A stretch of 64,000 nucleotides of DNA, from the NCBI GenBank assembly GCA_965115885.1, contig OZ220479.1:2046001-2110000 (forward strand), given 5' to 3'. Both the position numbers and the translations under genes were made by a program. This DNA is from BD2-11 sp965115885 (GTDB taxonomy: Bacteria; Gemmatimonadota; Gemmatimonadetes; Longimicrobiales; Gaopeijiaceae). Positions within the stretch are counted from its first letter, which is position 1, and the number at the start of each line of letters is the position of its first letter. Below, piece after piece: positions 42,129 through 51,307 of this stretch. The notes under the pieces are model-generated. The model was not told the origin of the DNA. It saw only the letters and a list, made by a program, of their open reading frames with translations, and did no database searches.

Positions 42129-44072
42129 TTACCGCCGACCGCCTCCCGGAGGCGGAGGCGTCCCCGCGATCCCCTTCCGCTCCCAGGGATCGTTGACGCC
42201 CACGCCCTCGCAGAAGTCTCCGGTGTCCAGGAAGTGGGTGTGCTCGCACTCGCGGCTGGAGCCCAAGTCGACCAGCAGCTCCTCGGTTTCGGGGTAGGCG
42301 ACCCGAACGAAGAAGCCCGAACGGCCTCCGCGCGCCATGTCCGCCGTGGACTGGCCCAACCGGGTGATGGCGGTCGCGTCCGCGCCTTGCTCGACCAAGT
42401 ACATGATCAGCTCGTTGTCGCCCCGGGCGGCGGCGTAGTGGAGCGGGCGGTAGAGCCAGGAGTCGGCTAGGTTCACATCCGCCCCGTGCTCCTCGACCAA
42501 GTACTTGACCGCGTTGAAGAAGTTGCCGGGAACGCCGCGCACGCTGAAGGCGCCCAACCCCTGCCAGCCTCCACCGGCCGCCGCATGGATGGGATAGGCG
42601 TTGTACGAACCTTCGGGAATCCAGGGGAGGCCCGAGTCCTCCTGCTGGCGCCCGTCCTGCTGGCGGCGCTCCCGCATGCCGACCGCCGGCCAGCGGGTGG
42701 GGATATCGGGATCGGCGCCGTGGGCGGCCAGCATCTTCATGGCCTCGACGTCCTGCGCGAAGGCCGCCCGGTAGAAGGGCGTGGCGCCCTCCAGGTTGAT
42801 GCCCATCTTGGTGAGGCCGAACTCCCAGTACCACAGATGCGTGTCGAGCCGGACGTTCGGGTTCGCGCCCGCGTCCAGAAGGGCTTGCAACAACTCCAGG
42901 TACTCGGTTCGCTGGCCGTCGTGCGCGCGCGGCTGCGGGTAGTTGGACTTGGGCGCCCAATGAGTCTGAAGCACCGCGAACAGGGGAGAGACGCCGTCGG
43001 TGTCGGCGGCCCGGTCGGGATCGGCGCCTCGCTCGACCAGCTCCATCGCGAGGTCGAACTGACCGTTGAGGGTCGCCATGAGGAGCGGGCTGGTGCCGTC
43101 GCCGCCGACTCGATCGATGTCGGCCCCGCCGTCCAGCAGGGCGAGCGCCGTTTCCATATGCCCTTCGCGCGCGGCGTGCAACAGCGCGGTCATGCCGCCC
43201 GTCGCGCCCACCAGCGTCTCCCTGTAGGGAGGGCGGGCGACCGGAGGCCCGCCGGGATAGTCCGGCCGGTGCTGGATCAGATCGGCGGGGTCGAGCTCCC
43301 GTCGCGAGTGGTCGGCGCTCAGGAATTCCCGCTGGGCGGCGATCGCCTCCCTCGTTTCGGAGGGAGTCGGATCGGACTCCGCGCCCGGCGCGGCTTCGAA
43401 GCGGAGCTCCTCGATGCGATCGCGCAGGAGCCGGCTGGCCTCGCGGTCGATGGCCACGTTGCGCAGCACGTCCACCACCTTGGTGCTCAGGTTCGGGTCC
43501 GCTCCGCCTTCCAAGAGCGCCCGAACGGCCGACGTCCGGTCGTAGGCGGCGGCGAACATCAACGGGGTCTGGCCCGCGGAACTTTCGCGCGCGTTCGGGT
43601 CGGCCCGGCGCTCCAACAGCGCGGCCACCGCGTCTTCCCCGGCCACCGCGCGCGCGGCCAAATGGAGCGGGGCGGCGCCGCTGTTCGCGGTGGCCCGCGT
43701 CGCGTCCGCGCCCTTATCGAGGAGCGTGCGCACCACCGCGCCGTGCCCGCCCTGACTGGCCAAGTGGAGTGGCGTGTACGCCCCGATGCGTGTGGTTGCG
43801 CCGACTTCGGCACCGGCTGCGAGCAACAGGTCCACCACCGCGCCGTGCCCCTCGAGCGCCGCCATGTGCAGGGCGGTCGTTCCGTCGCCCCGCGCCCGGC
43901 TCGGGTCCGCGCCTCCGGTCAGCAGCGCCTGGACCGCTTCCGCGTCGCCCCGTTTCGCCGCCTCGATCAGCCCGACCTCCTGAGCTTCGGCGAAGCCCGC
44001 GAGCGGGATCGCCAGCAGGAGCGCGCTCGGCAGGCCCATGCGCCGCCGCGCCGCCTTGCCCGCGCCCCTCAC
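42129..44072 (-). CDS. Exported ankyrin-repeat protein
   Basis: 647 residues from a GTG at 44072 that overlaps the DUF1552 stop (GTGA); an ATG at 44039 is the alternative. A signal peptide ends near AGFAEAQ. At least eight ankyrin repeats follow, such as DGTTALHMAALEGHGAVVDL, GAYTPLHLASQGGHGAVVRT and WLYRPLHYAAARGDNELIMY. A non-repeat linker lies in the middle (about residues 225-290). The C-terminal tail ends in Pro and Gly. It is the third gene of an operon with DUF1592 and DUF1552 proteins; it probably binds partners of that periplasmic system. Confidence 0.88.
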   Translation of the reverse strand: MRGAGKAARRRMGLPSALLLAIPLAGFAEAQEVGLIEAAKRGDAEAVQALLTGGADPSRARGDGTTALHMAALEGHGAVVDLLLAAGAEVGATTRIGAYTPLHLASQGGHGAVVRTLLDKGADATRATANSGAAPLHLAARAVAGEDAVAALLERRADPNARESSAGQTPLMFAAAYDRTSAVRALLEGGADPNLSTKVVDVLRNVAIDREASRLLRDRIEELRFEAAPGAESDPTPSETREAIAAQREFLSADHSRRELDPADLIQHRPDYPGGPPVARPPYRETLVGATGGMTALLHAAREGHMETALALLDGGADIDRVGGDGTSPLLMATLNGQFDLAMELVERGADPDRAADTDGVSPLFAVLQTHWAPKSNYPQPRAHDGQRTEYLELLQALLDAGANPNVRLDTHLWYWEFGLTKMGINLEGATPFYRAAFAQDVEAMKMLAAHGADPDIPTRWPAVGMRERRQQDGRQQEDSGLPWIPEGSYNAYPIHAAAGGGWQGLGAFSVRGVPGNFFNAVKYLVEEHGADVNLADSWLYRPLHYAAARGDNELIMYLVEQGADATAITRLGQSTADMARGGRSGFFVRVAYPETEELLVDLGSSRECEHTHFLDTGDFCEGVGVNDPWERKGIAGTPPPPGGGRR

Positions 44073-45499
44073 GGCCTCGTCTCCCGCAACGCGTCGGCGA
44101 CGCCGCCGCTCGGGAAGGAGAGCGGGAAAGCTCCGGTGCTGTCGCCGAACGAGGCCAAGTCGTCGTGGCCGATGCCCCGCATGAGGCTCACGAAGACATC
44201 GGCCATCGGCGTGCCCTTGGGCGCGCGCAGATGCAGATTGCCTTCCAGGGCGCCGTTGGCGCGCCCCATCAGGATGAGCGGGCACCGGCGGTGGTTGTGC
44301 AGGTTGGGGTCGCCCATGGAGGACCCCCAGACGATCGCGGTCTTGTCCAACAGGGAAGCCTCGCCCTCGATCGTGTTCTTCATCTTCTCCAGGAAGTGCC
44401 CCATCAAGCTCAACCTGTGCGTGTTGATGAGGTTGAAGTCCATGATGTCGGCGGGGACGTTTCCGTGGTGCGAAGCACCGTGGATCGATTTGTTGGTGCC
44501 GCTCAGCGGGAAAGTGCGGTTGGATTGGTCGAAACCGATCTTGAAGGTGATGACCCGGGTCATGTCCGACTGCAACGCGAGCAACTGAAGGTCGAACATG
44601 AGCTCCATGTGCTCTTCCCAGGAATCCGGCACTCCGGAAGGCGCCTCGGGCATCGCCCGCTCCTCGCCTCCGGCGTTGCGCGCTTCGACCAGCTCGATGC
44701 GACGTTCCAGCTCGCGGATGTGGGTCAGGTACTCGTCCATCGCCCGGCGGTCGACCGCCCCCAGATCTCTCTTGAGGCGCGCCACTTCGGTGGCGATCCA
44801 GTCGATGACGCTGCGATCGGCGCGCCGGCGGGCGGCGCGGTCGGCGGCGGAGTCGCCCGCGCCGAAGAGCTGCTCGAAGACCGCGCGCGGCTCGCGGATG
44901 GCCGGGAGCGGCTGGGTCGGAGAAGCCCACGACACGGAGGTCGTGTAGGCGCAGTGGTAGTTGTAGGCGCATCCCCCCCCGCGGTCGATCGATTCGGTGG
45001 TGAGCTCGATCGAGGGAAGCGCGGTGTCCTGGCCGAAGCGGCGCGCGTGCAACTGGTCCAGGGAGGTTCCCAGGTAGACGTCCGATCCCTGGGTCTGCTT
45101 GGGGTGGGCTTGGGTCAGGAAGACGGCGGTGGTGCGGTCGTGATCGCCGCCGATTTCCTCCGCGCGGTACGCCTCCGCCATGCGGGAGTCGGTGTTGCTG
45201 ACCACCGTCAGGTACTCGCGGTAGGGCTCGAGCGGCTTGAGCTGGCTGGTCGCCAGGAACTCGAAGTCGCGGCCGACCTTCTCGGGTGCGAACAGGAACC
45301 GCCGGTCTCCCCAGTCGCTCCCGCCCGCGCATCCCATCGACTCTTCGACGGCCACGAAGCGCGTGAAGTCGCCGGCGGCGCGGTCCCGCCACGGCCTGCC
45401 CGCGGGGACCATGGCGTCCAACAGGGGAAGAGCCACCGCGGTGCCCATCCCCTGCAGGAACGTACGGCGAGAAAGGTGCCTTCCCGTGACGAAGTTCAT
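44069..45499 (-). CDS. DUF1552 family exported protein
   Basis: 476 residues from an ATG at 45499. The N-terminus has a Tat-like signal (HLSRRTFLQGMGTAVALPLL). The rest follows the DUF1552 pattern: RFVAVEESMGCAGGSDWGD, YLGTSLDQLHARRFGQDTAL, NYHCAYTTSVSWASPTQPLP and VWGSSMGDPNLHNHRRCPLI. These proteins occur in Planctomycetes, Acidobacteria and Gemmatimonadetes, always beside cytochrome-like DUF1592 partners, and have no proven activity. It follows the DUF1592 gene by 6 bases. Confidence 0.9.
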   Translation of the reverse strand: MNFVTGRHLSRRTFLQGMGTAVALPLLDAMVPAGRPWRDRAAGDFTRFVAVEESMGCAGGSDWGDRRFLFAPEKVGRDFEFLATSQLKPLEPYREYLTVVSNTDSRMAEAYRAEEIGGDHDRTTAVFLTQAHPKQTQGSDVYLGTSLDQLHARRFGQDTALPSIELTTESIDRGGGCAYNYHCAYTTSVSWASPTQPLPAIREPRAVFEQLFGAGDSAADRAARRRADRSVIDWIATEVARLKRDLGAVDRRAMDEYLTHIRELERRIELVEARNAGGEERAMPEAPSGVPDSWEEHMELMFDLQLLALQSDMTRVITFKIGFDQSNRTFPLSGTNKSIHGASHHGNVPADIMDFNLINTHRLSLMGHFLEKMKNTIEGEASLLDKTAIVWGSSMGDPNLHNHRRCPLILMGRANGALEGNLHLRAPKGTPMADVFVSLMRGIGHDDLASFGDSTGAFPLSFPSGGVADALRETRP

Positions 45500-45505
45500 G
45501 GTCGC

Positions 45506-47926
45506 TTACGCTCCTTGGTCGGATTCCGTGTCCGCGGCCGCCTCGGTTCGTCTCATTCGGAACGGATCGCTCTTCACGACCCCCAGAACGAAGGCGGACA
45601 TCCTGTATCCCTCGGCCTCCGCGTCGTCCGCGATGGCTCGAACGGTGGGTTGATCGAAGTGCTCCACGCGGCGGCCGATCGCGTACGCGAGCAAGTGCGC
45701 GGCGAAGTTGCGCACCAGGGGGATCGGGCGCTTGAGGATGACCCGGGTCAGCTCGGTCGGCGTCGTGATCGAAGTGCCGTCGTAGAAGTCGCCGCGCGTG
45801 TCCAGCGCCACCATGTTCTCGCGGATGCGCCAGCGGCCGGTCACGTCGTAGTTGTCGAGCGCCAAGCCGATCGGGTCCATGAAGCGGTGGCAGCCGTTGC
45901 AGGTCGGGTTGGCGCGGTGCCGCTCCATCCGCTCGCGGGTGGTGAGGCGGCGGCCGTCCGCCGTTCCCTCGGTCTGGTCGAATGCGGGTACGTTGGGCGG
46001 GGGCGGGGGCGGGGGCGTCCCCATCAGCACTTCCATGACCCACTTCCCGCGCAGGACCGGGGAGGTGCGCGCGGACATCGAGGTCAGGAGGAGCACGCTG
46101 CCGTGGCCGAGAATGCCGCGCCGCTTTTCGTCGGGATATTCGACCGTGCGGAACTCGTCGCCGGCGACGCCTCCGATCCCGTAGTGCCGGGCCAGGCGCT
46201 CGTTCAGAAAAGTGTAGTCGGCGTCGAAAAACTCGATCAGGCTGCGATCTTCCCGCACCAGGTGGTGGAAGAAGAGTTCGGTCTCCCGCACGAGATCGTC
46301 GCTCAGCTGACCGGTGAAGTCGGGGTAGAGGTAGGGCTCCGGGTCGTTCTTGGCCGCGTCCTGAAGGCGCAGCCACTGATGGGCGAAGCGCGTCCCCAGC
46401 GCCTCGGAACGGGGGTCGGCGAGCATGCGCCGCACCTGTGCCTCGAGCACGGCGTCGTCGGAGAGCCGTCCGCTCGCCGCGACGTCGATCAGCTCCCGGT
46501 CCGGCGCCGAGGCCCAGAGCAGGAAGGAGAGCCGGGAAGCCAAGTCCAAATCGCTCAAGCGGTAGGTCTCGCCTTCGCCGACTCCGGACGGCTCCCGTTC
46601 CAGGCGGAAGACGAAGGACGGGCTCGCGAGCATCGCTTGGAGCGCGGTGCGCACCCCGATCTCGAATCCGCCGTCGTCCGCCCCCTGGTCGTAGAAAGCC
46701 ATCAGTCCCTGCACGTCCTCGTCGTCGACGGGGCGACGATAGGCCTGCTCCGCCAGCCTCGCCACGATCAGCTCCGCGCAGGGACGCTCCTCCGCGGCGG
46801 AGGCGGGACGGCAGGAGAAGATCCGGCTCCGGCTCGGCGTGTCGGACACGCCCGTCGCGGCGGTGGGCCCGGTGATCGTCAAGTTCGCGAGGTGCGGAAG
46901 CGCGGTGATGCCGTAGTTGGCCCACTGCTGGGCGTCCTCGCCTCCCACGAACGACCAGTCGAAGGGGCTGAAGCGGTCGTCGTAGGGACCGTCCATGCGC
47001 CGCACGAAGGCCGCCGCCACCCGTCGCTGGCCCGCGCGCACGAAGACGGGATCGGTTTCGAGGGGCACGCCGCGCTCGCCGTTGTGCGGGATCGGGACGA
47101 CCGCCACGCCTTCGCCGTCGATGGAGACGTCGAGGTCCTCGAAGCCGGTGCCGCGTCCGAACAGGGTCTCCATCGTCAGGACGTATTCGCCGTCGGCCGG
47201 GAAGTCGTGGGCGACCACCATTCCGCCGCGAGTGCCGAAGGGGGTTCCCTCGATGCGGTCCCAGGCGTGTTGCGAGACCTCGATCAGATTGGTGTACTTC
47301 GTCGAGGACGAGACCGCGTCCGCGTTGCCGACCGCGAGGCGGCTGACCTCGGTGGCGGCGCGCATGTAGGAGGCGAGCAGCGTCGTCGAGAGTCCTTGGG
47401 CCGCGGACAGGTTGTCGAAGCTGCCGAGCAGCACGTCGGCGGGGAGCCAGCGGCCGGCGTCGATCTCCAGGCCGAGCATGTCGCGGACGACGCGCTCGTA
47501 CTCCGCACGGCTCAGTCTCTGGAAGCGGCGGATTCCGGGATCGGGCCGGCGGGCCGCCGCCTCGTCGACCAGCCGCTCCAGCGTTTCCACCAGCGCTTCG
47601 AGGGTGTCGCCGGCCGGGCGCGGCATCCCCGGGGGCGGCATCATGCCCGCGCGCAGCTTGCGGATCATGCGCTCGGCCGTCTCCGCCCGCTCCGGGGCGC
47701 GCTCCACGTCGAATCCTTGAAGCGAGACGTTGCCGGTCAGCAACGCATCGTTGTGGCAGACTTGGCAATACCGGGCCACGACCCGCGTCAGAGCCGGGGA
47801 TTCGATGGATGGCGCGTACGATGCGGACGAGGTTCCCGCCGGACCGGGTTCGGATCCCTCGAAGGGGGGCTGACCCAGCGACGCGAGCGCGACGCCCAGT
47901 GAAGCGCCGACGACGAGTGTCCTCAT
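45506..47926 (-). CDS. DUF1587/1592/1588/1585 cytochrome-like exported protein
   Basis: 806 residues from an ATG at 47926. A signal peptide is followed by a c-type haem motif CQVCHN with the axial-Met region MMPPPGMPRP. Then come the DUF1587 region (RRFQRLSRAEYERVVRDMLG), a carbohydrate-binding-like sandwich (DGEYVLTMETLFGRGTGFED), DUF1592 (FVFRLEREPSGVGEGETYRL), DUF1588 (RRGILGHGSVLLLTSMSART) and DUF1585 at the end. A second CxxCH, CNGCHRFMDP, lies near residue 690. The family is thought to act in periplasmic electron transfer or oxidation. It heads an operon with DUF1552 and ankyrin genes. Confidence 0.92.
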   Translation of the reverse strand: MRTLVVGASLGVALASLGQPPFEGSEPGPAGTSSASYAPSIESPALTRVVARYCQVCHNDALLTGNVSLQGFDVERAPERAETAERMIRKLRAGMMPPPGMPRPAGDTLEALVETLERLVDEAAARRPDPGIRRFQRLSRAEYERVVRDMLGLEIDAGRWLPADVLLGSFDNLSAAQGLSTTLLASYMRAATEVSRLAVGNADAVSSSTKYTNLIEVSQHAWDRIEGTPFGTRGGMVVAHDFPADGEYVLTMETLFGRGTGFEDLDVSIDGEGVAVVPIPHNGERGVPLETDPVFVRAGQRRVAAAFVRRMDGPYDDRFSPFDWSFVGGEDAQQWANYGITALPHLANLTITGPTAATGVSDTPSRSRIFSCRPASAAEERPCAELIVARLAEQAYRRPVDDEDVQGLMAFYDQGADDGGFEIGVRTALQAMLASPSFVFRLEREPSGVGEGETYRLSDLDLASRLSFLLWASAPDRELIDVAASGRLSDDAVLEAQVRRMLADPRSEALGTRFAHQWLRLQDAAKNDPEPYLYPDFTGQLSDDLVRETELFFHHLVREDRSLIEFFDADYTFLNERLARHYGIGGVAGDEFRTVEYPDEKRRGILGHGSVLLLTSMSARTSPVLRGKWVMEVLMGTPPPPPPPNVPAFDQTEGTADGRRLTTRERMERHRANPTCNGCHRFMDPIGLALDNYDVTGRWRIRENMVALDTRGDFYDGTSITTPTELTRVILKRPIPLVRNFAAHLLAYAIGRRVEHFDQPTVRAIADDAEAEGYRMSAFVLGVVKSDPFRMRRTEAAADTESDQGA

Positions 47927-48765
47927 GGCCTCCGCCTGTAGTCGTAGGGAACTCCGCCTCGAGGCGTGCGCCCGCCGCGAGCGCACCGAATGCAAGCAGC
48001 ATAAGACATGCGGCTCCAAGCCGCAAAAAAAAGTCGGCGGCGGCTACCGGAGGCAGGCGGCGCGGGAGGCGCGTCGGCGATTCGATCGACTGGACCGTGA
48101 GGACGAGCTCGCCGCCGACATCGACGGGCTCCGACGCCACGCATCCCCGGGCGAGGAAGTCCATCGGGAAGCGCACCCGGTCCGCCAAGTTCCACTGAAA
48201 GCCGAAGGCGTCGTCGTCGAGCGCTTCGATCATCCCCGGCCGATTCCGGCACGGCGACGGCGTCGCGGCTCAGGTTCCGAACCTCCGGGGACGCGCCTTG
48301 CGGACGGTCGGGGAACCCGGGATCGCCTGCCCGGACGGATGCGCAACCGGCCAGCGCACCGAGCAGCGGCACGGCCGCCAGCGTTCGCAACGGGGTTGCC
48401 GGCCGCCGCCGCATCCGGCGTGCGGGGTGCGGCATGGACGCAGCGCCCCGACGAGCGCATCTCCGAACGAGAGACCGACGGGCCGCACGGACCGGTGGAG
48501 ATCCGACGCTCCCGCGCACCTCCCGGACCGTTGTCCGCTTCCGTTTTCGAACGCGGACGCGGCGCGGACCGGGAAGCGGTCCTCGACGCCGAGGAATCGT
48601 CGCGCGCTTCCTCCGACGCCGCATCCTCTTTTTCTCCGCATCTCGGCGCGAGGCCAGCCTTTCGCGCACCTCCCGGAATTCTCGGGCGCATCGACTCGAA
48701 GCCACGTCGCTTCGTCGTCGCGCGCGCTTGCCCGTTACCGCTCCCTGCGGGCATACTTGCTCGCC
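47927..48765. other. Intergenic region with no secure gene
   Basis: About 840 bases upstream of the DUF1592 operon and the symporter operon. It should hold divergent promoters. Open frames here are mostly Arg-rich shadows; the one piece that looks coding is listed separately. Confidence 0.45.
48080..48414 (-). pseudogene. Possible frameshifted lipoprotein gene
   Basis: From an ATG at 48414 the frame reads a lipoprotein signal (LLGALAGCAS) and RAGDPGFPDRPQGASPEVRN with GC-rich third positions up to about 48236. Coding character then moves to another frame (ALDDDAFGFQWNLADRVRFP, ARGCVASEPVDVGGELVLTV), which has no stop before it runs into the next gene. A single-base shift near 48234 would join them. 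No family is recognised; it may be chance. Confidence 0.3.
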
Positions 48766-48999
48766 ATGTCCAAGCCCGATCCTCCCCGTAGCCATTTCCT
48801 GCCGCGCACCCGCGACGGACGCATCGCCGTTGCCGCGTTCGTCGCGCTCTTCGCGCTCGCGATGCCGCCGACGACGCACACCGTGCTCAATCGCGTCGAA
48901 CCTGACCTTCTCGGAATCCCGTTCCTCTACGTCGCCCTCTTCGGGATCTACGCGGCGCTGATCGGGGTGCTGGTGTGGGCGTACCGGCGGGGGGTGTAG
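48766..48999 (+). CDS. Small two-helix membrane protein, DUF3311-like
   Basis: 77 residues from an ATG at 48766. Two hydrophobic helices (about residues 20-32 and 47-71) separated by TTHTVLNRVEPDLLGIPF fit the small DUF3311 proteins that accompany sodium:solute symporters. The symporter gene follows 63 bases later on the same strand. Confidence 0.75.
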   Translation: MSKPDPPRSHFLPRTRDGRIAVAAFVALFALAMPPTTHTVLNRVEPDLLGIPFLYVALFGIYAALIGVLVWAYRRGV

Positions 49000-49062
49000 G
49001 ATGACCCGCCCGGCGTTCCGGGCCCGGGGTCTTCCCGCGCCGTCCCCGACCGGCGCCGTCAC

Positions 49063-50559
49063 TTGACGGAACCATGGGTCGTCGCCACCGGCCTGATCTT
49101 CGCCTATCTGCTGGCGACGCTCGGGGTGGCGGTGGTGGCCAACCGGCGCATGTCGGCGAACTTGGAGGATTTCCTGCTGTGCGGGCGCGGCACCGGCTTC
49201 GTCGTCCTCTACCTCACGGTGGTGGCCACCTTTCATTCGGCTTTCGCGTTTCTCGGATCGGGCGGGTTCTTCTACACCCACGGCATCGGGTTCTGGGCCG
49301 CGGGAGCGTGGACCGTGCTGGTCGGCGCCGTCACCTATGCCGTCGGCACCCGAATTTGGGCGCTGGGCAAGACGTTCGGCTACATCACCCCGGCCGACAT
49401 GCTGGCCGACTTCTACGAATCCGAGGCCGTGCGGGTGGCGATCGCGCTGTTCTCGGTCCTCTTCACCATCCTCTACATCCAGGTTCAGGCCCTCGCGCTG
49501 GGCTACATCGTGGAAATCGCCTCGGGCGGGCGGATTTCCTTCGAAATCGGCGTGTTCGCGATGCTTGCGGTGGCGGCGGTGCATCTGGCGATCGGCGGGT
49601 TGCGGGCCGTCTACTGGACCGACGTCCTGCAGGGCGTGTGGATGTACGTGGCGGTTTGGGCGGGCGCGCTGGCGCTCTCCTTCGAGCTGTTCGGCGGACC
49701 GCTGGAACTCTGGCGGGCGGTGGCGGAGCAACGCCCCGATCTGCTCGCGCTTCCCGGTCCCGAGGGCCTGTTCACGCCGGGCATCTGGGTGGGGATGGTG
49801 ATCACGCTGTCCTTCGGCATCGTCCTGCAACCCCACATGATGATCCGCTACTACACGGCGGTGGACGGCAGGACGCTCAAACTGCTGGGGGCGACCACCC
49901 CCATCTACCTGACGACGCTCTACGTCCCGGCGGCGCTGGTGGGCCTGGGAGGCGCTCTGGTCCTGCCCGACCTCGCCCAGGCCGACCGCGTCTTCCCGGA
50001 ACTGCTCTTCTCCTTCGCCCCCCCCTGGCTCACCGGTCTCATCCTGGCCGGCGCGGCGGCCGCAGCCATGTCCACCATGGACTCCATCCTGCATGCCAAC
50101 ATGACCGTGCTGACCCGCGACGTGTACCAGCGCTATCTGGCGCGCGGCCGCAGCCAGAAGCACTACGTGCGCGTCGGTCAGGCCATCGTGCTGGCGCTTC
50201 TGGGGGTGGCCTACTGGCTCTCGCTCCAGGAGAGCGCGCTCCTGGTGGACATCATCAACCTTTCGGGCTCGGGCGCCCTCCAGCTGCTGCCCGCCATTCT
50301 GGGCGTGTGTTTCCCGGGAGGCCGCTCGCTGAGCAAGGCGGGAGTCCTGGCCGGGCTGGCGGCCGGCGTGGCCGCCCTGTGGTGGTCCCTTCTGCTCGAT
50401 CCCAACCCGCTGGGCGTCCACGGCGGCCTCTGGGGCCTCGCGGCGAACTTCGCGGTGGCCCACAGCGTGTCCGCCGGTACCGCGCAACCTTCGGCCGAGA
50501 CTCGGGAGCGCGTGCACGGAGAGGTGGAGCGCTTCGTGTACGGGAACGACGAGCATTAG
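49063..50559 (+). CDS. Sodium:solute symporter family transporter (1)
   Basis: 498 residues from a TTG at 49063, the only start in this frame after the preceding stop. About 13 membrane helices are visible. The family features include MSANLEDFLLCGRGTGFVVL near the start, GGLRAVYWTDVLQGVWMYVA, and LAGAAAAAMSTMDSILHANM. The C-terminus is hydrophilic. With the DUF3311-like partner it resembles PanF-type carriers of organic acids. The substrate is not predictable. Confidence 0.87.
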   Translation: MTEPWVVATGLIFAYLLATLGVAVVANRRMSANLEDFLLCGRGTGFVVLYLTVVATFHSAFAFLGSGGFFYTHGIGFWAAGAWTVLVGAVTYAVGTRIWALGKTFGYITPADMLADFYESEAVRVAIALFSVLFTILYIQVQALALGYIVEIASGGRISFEIGVFAMLAVAAVHLAIGGLRAVYWTDVLQGVWMYVAVWAGALALSFELFGGPLELWRAVAEQRPDLLALPGPEGLFTPGIWVGMVITLSFGIVLQPHMMIRYYTAVDGRTLKLLGATTPIYLTTLYVPAALVGLGGALVLPDLAQADRVFPELLFSFAPPWLTGLILAGAAAAAMSTMDSILHANMTVLTRDVYQRYLARGRSQKHYVRVGQAIVLALLGVAYWLSLQESALLVDIINLSGSGALQLLPAILGVCFPGGRSLSKAGVLAGLAAGVAALWWSLLLDPNPLGVHGGLWGLAANFAVAHSVSAGTAQPSAETRERVHGEVERFVYGNDEH

Positions 50560-50665
50560 GAAAAACGGCGGCCGCGCGCGGCGCTCGACCGTCCGATCGA
50601 GCCGGACGGGATCCACGTTCCTTCGGGACCGGCGGACACCTTCGCCGGAACAGGCAACGACCCTC

Positions 50666-51301
50666 ATGAACCGCATCGTCGTGGCGCTCATCGAAGCGGA
50701 ATGCCGACGCTACAAGATCCTCGGAGAACGCGCATTCGGACAGCTGGACGCCGAGCGACTCGTCGCCGGCTCCGAGCATGCCGTCTCCATCGCGACCATC
50801 GTCTGGCATGTGGCCGGAAACCTGGAGTCGCGGTTCACCGATTTTCTGACCACGGACGGAGAGAAGCCGTGGCGCGACCGGGAATCGGAATTCGAAGCCC
50901 GCGCCGCGTCGCCCGCCGAAGTCGCGGCGCAGTGGGATCGAGGATGGGGGACGTTGTTCGACGCGCTCCGCGAACTCGCCGACGACGACTTGACTTCCGG
51001 CGTGACCGTCCGCGGCCTTCCCTACCGCGTGGACGAGGCGCTCCTGCGCTCCTTGGCCCACGCGGCCTATCACGTGGGCCAGATCGTCTATCTGGCCAAG
51101 TCCTTCCGCGGCGAGGACTGGGAGTACCTGAGCATTCCGCCGGGGCAGTCGAACGCCTACAACGCGAATCCGGTGCTGGAGAAGTCGTCGACGTACGCGG
51201 AGAACGCGGGCAAGGCGCGGGAGGCGTCCGGGCCCATCGAACCCGATCCCGATCCGACGCGTCCCGGGGACGCCCGGAGACCCGCTCCTCCCCGCGGCTG
51301 A
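50666..51301 (+). CDS. DinB-fold protein (DUF1572-like)
   Basis: 211 residues from an ATG at 50666. Helix-bundle pattern with the metal-binding histidines of the DinB/YfiT fold: one in ATIVWHVAGNLESRF near residue 48 and two in SLAHAAYHVGQIVYLAKSF near residues 132-136. The C-terminal tail is Pro-rich and disordered. Members act as thiol-dependent transferases or have unknown roles. It is encoded 6 bases before the second symporter gene. Confidence 0.85.
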   Translation: MNRIVVALIEAECRRYKILGERAFGQLDAERLVAGSEHAVSIATIVWHVAGNLESRFTDFLTTDGEKPWRDRESEFEARAASPAEVAAQWDRGWGTLFDALRELADDDLTSGVTVRGLPYRVDEALLRSLAHAAYHVGQIVYLAKSFRGEDWEYLSIPPGQSNAYNANPVLEKSSTYAENAGKAREASGPIEPDPDPTRPGDARRPAPPRG

Positions 51302-51307
51302 AGCCGA

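Noticed and set aside
42129..48233. One very long minus-strand open frame of about 2000 codons
   Set aside because: Only its last third is the ankyrin protein; the rest is an out-of-frame shadow of the DUF1552 and DUF1592 genes, rich in Arg.
48230..48754. Arg- and Pro-rich open frames upstream of the symporter gene
   Set aside because: Composition typical of shadows in high-GC DNA; no start signal and no domain.
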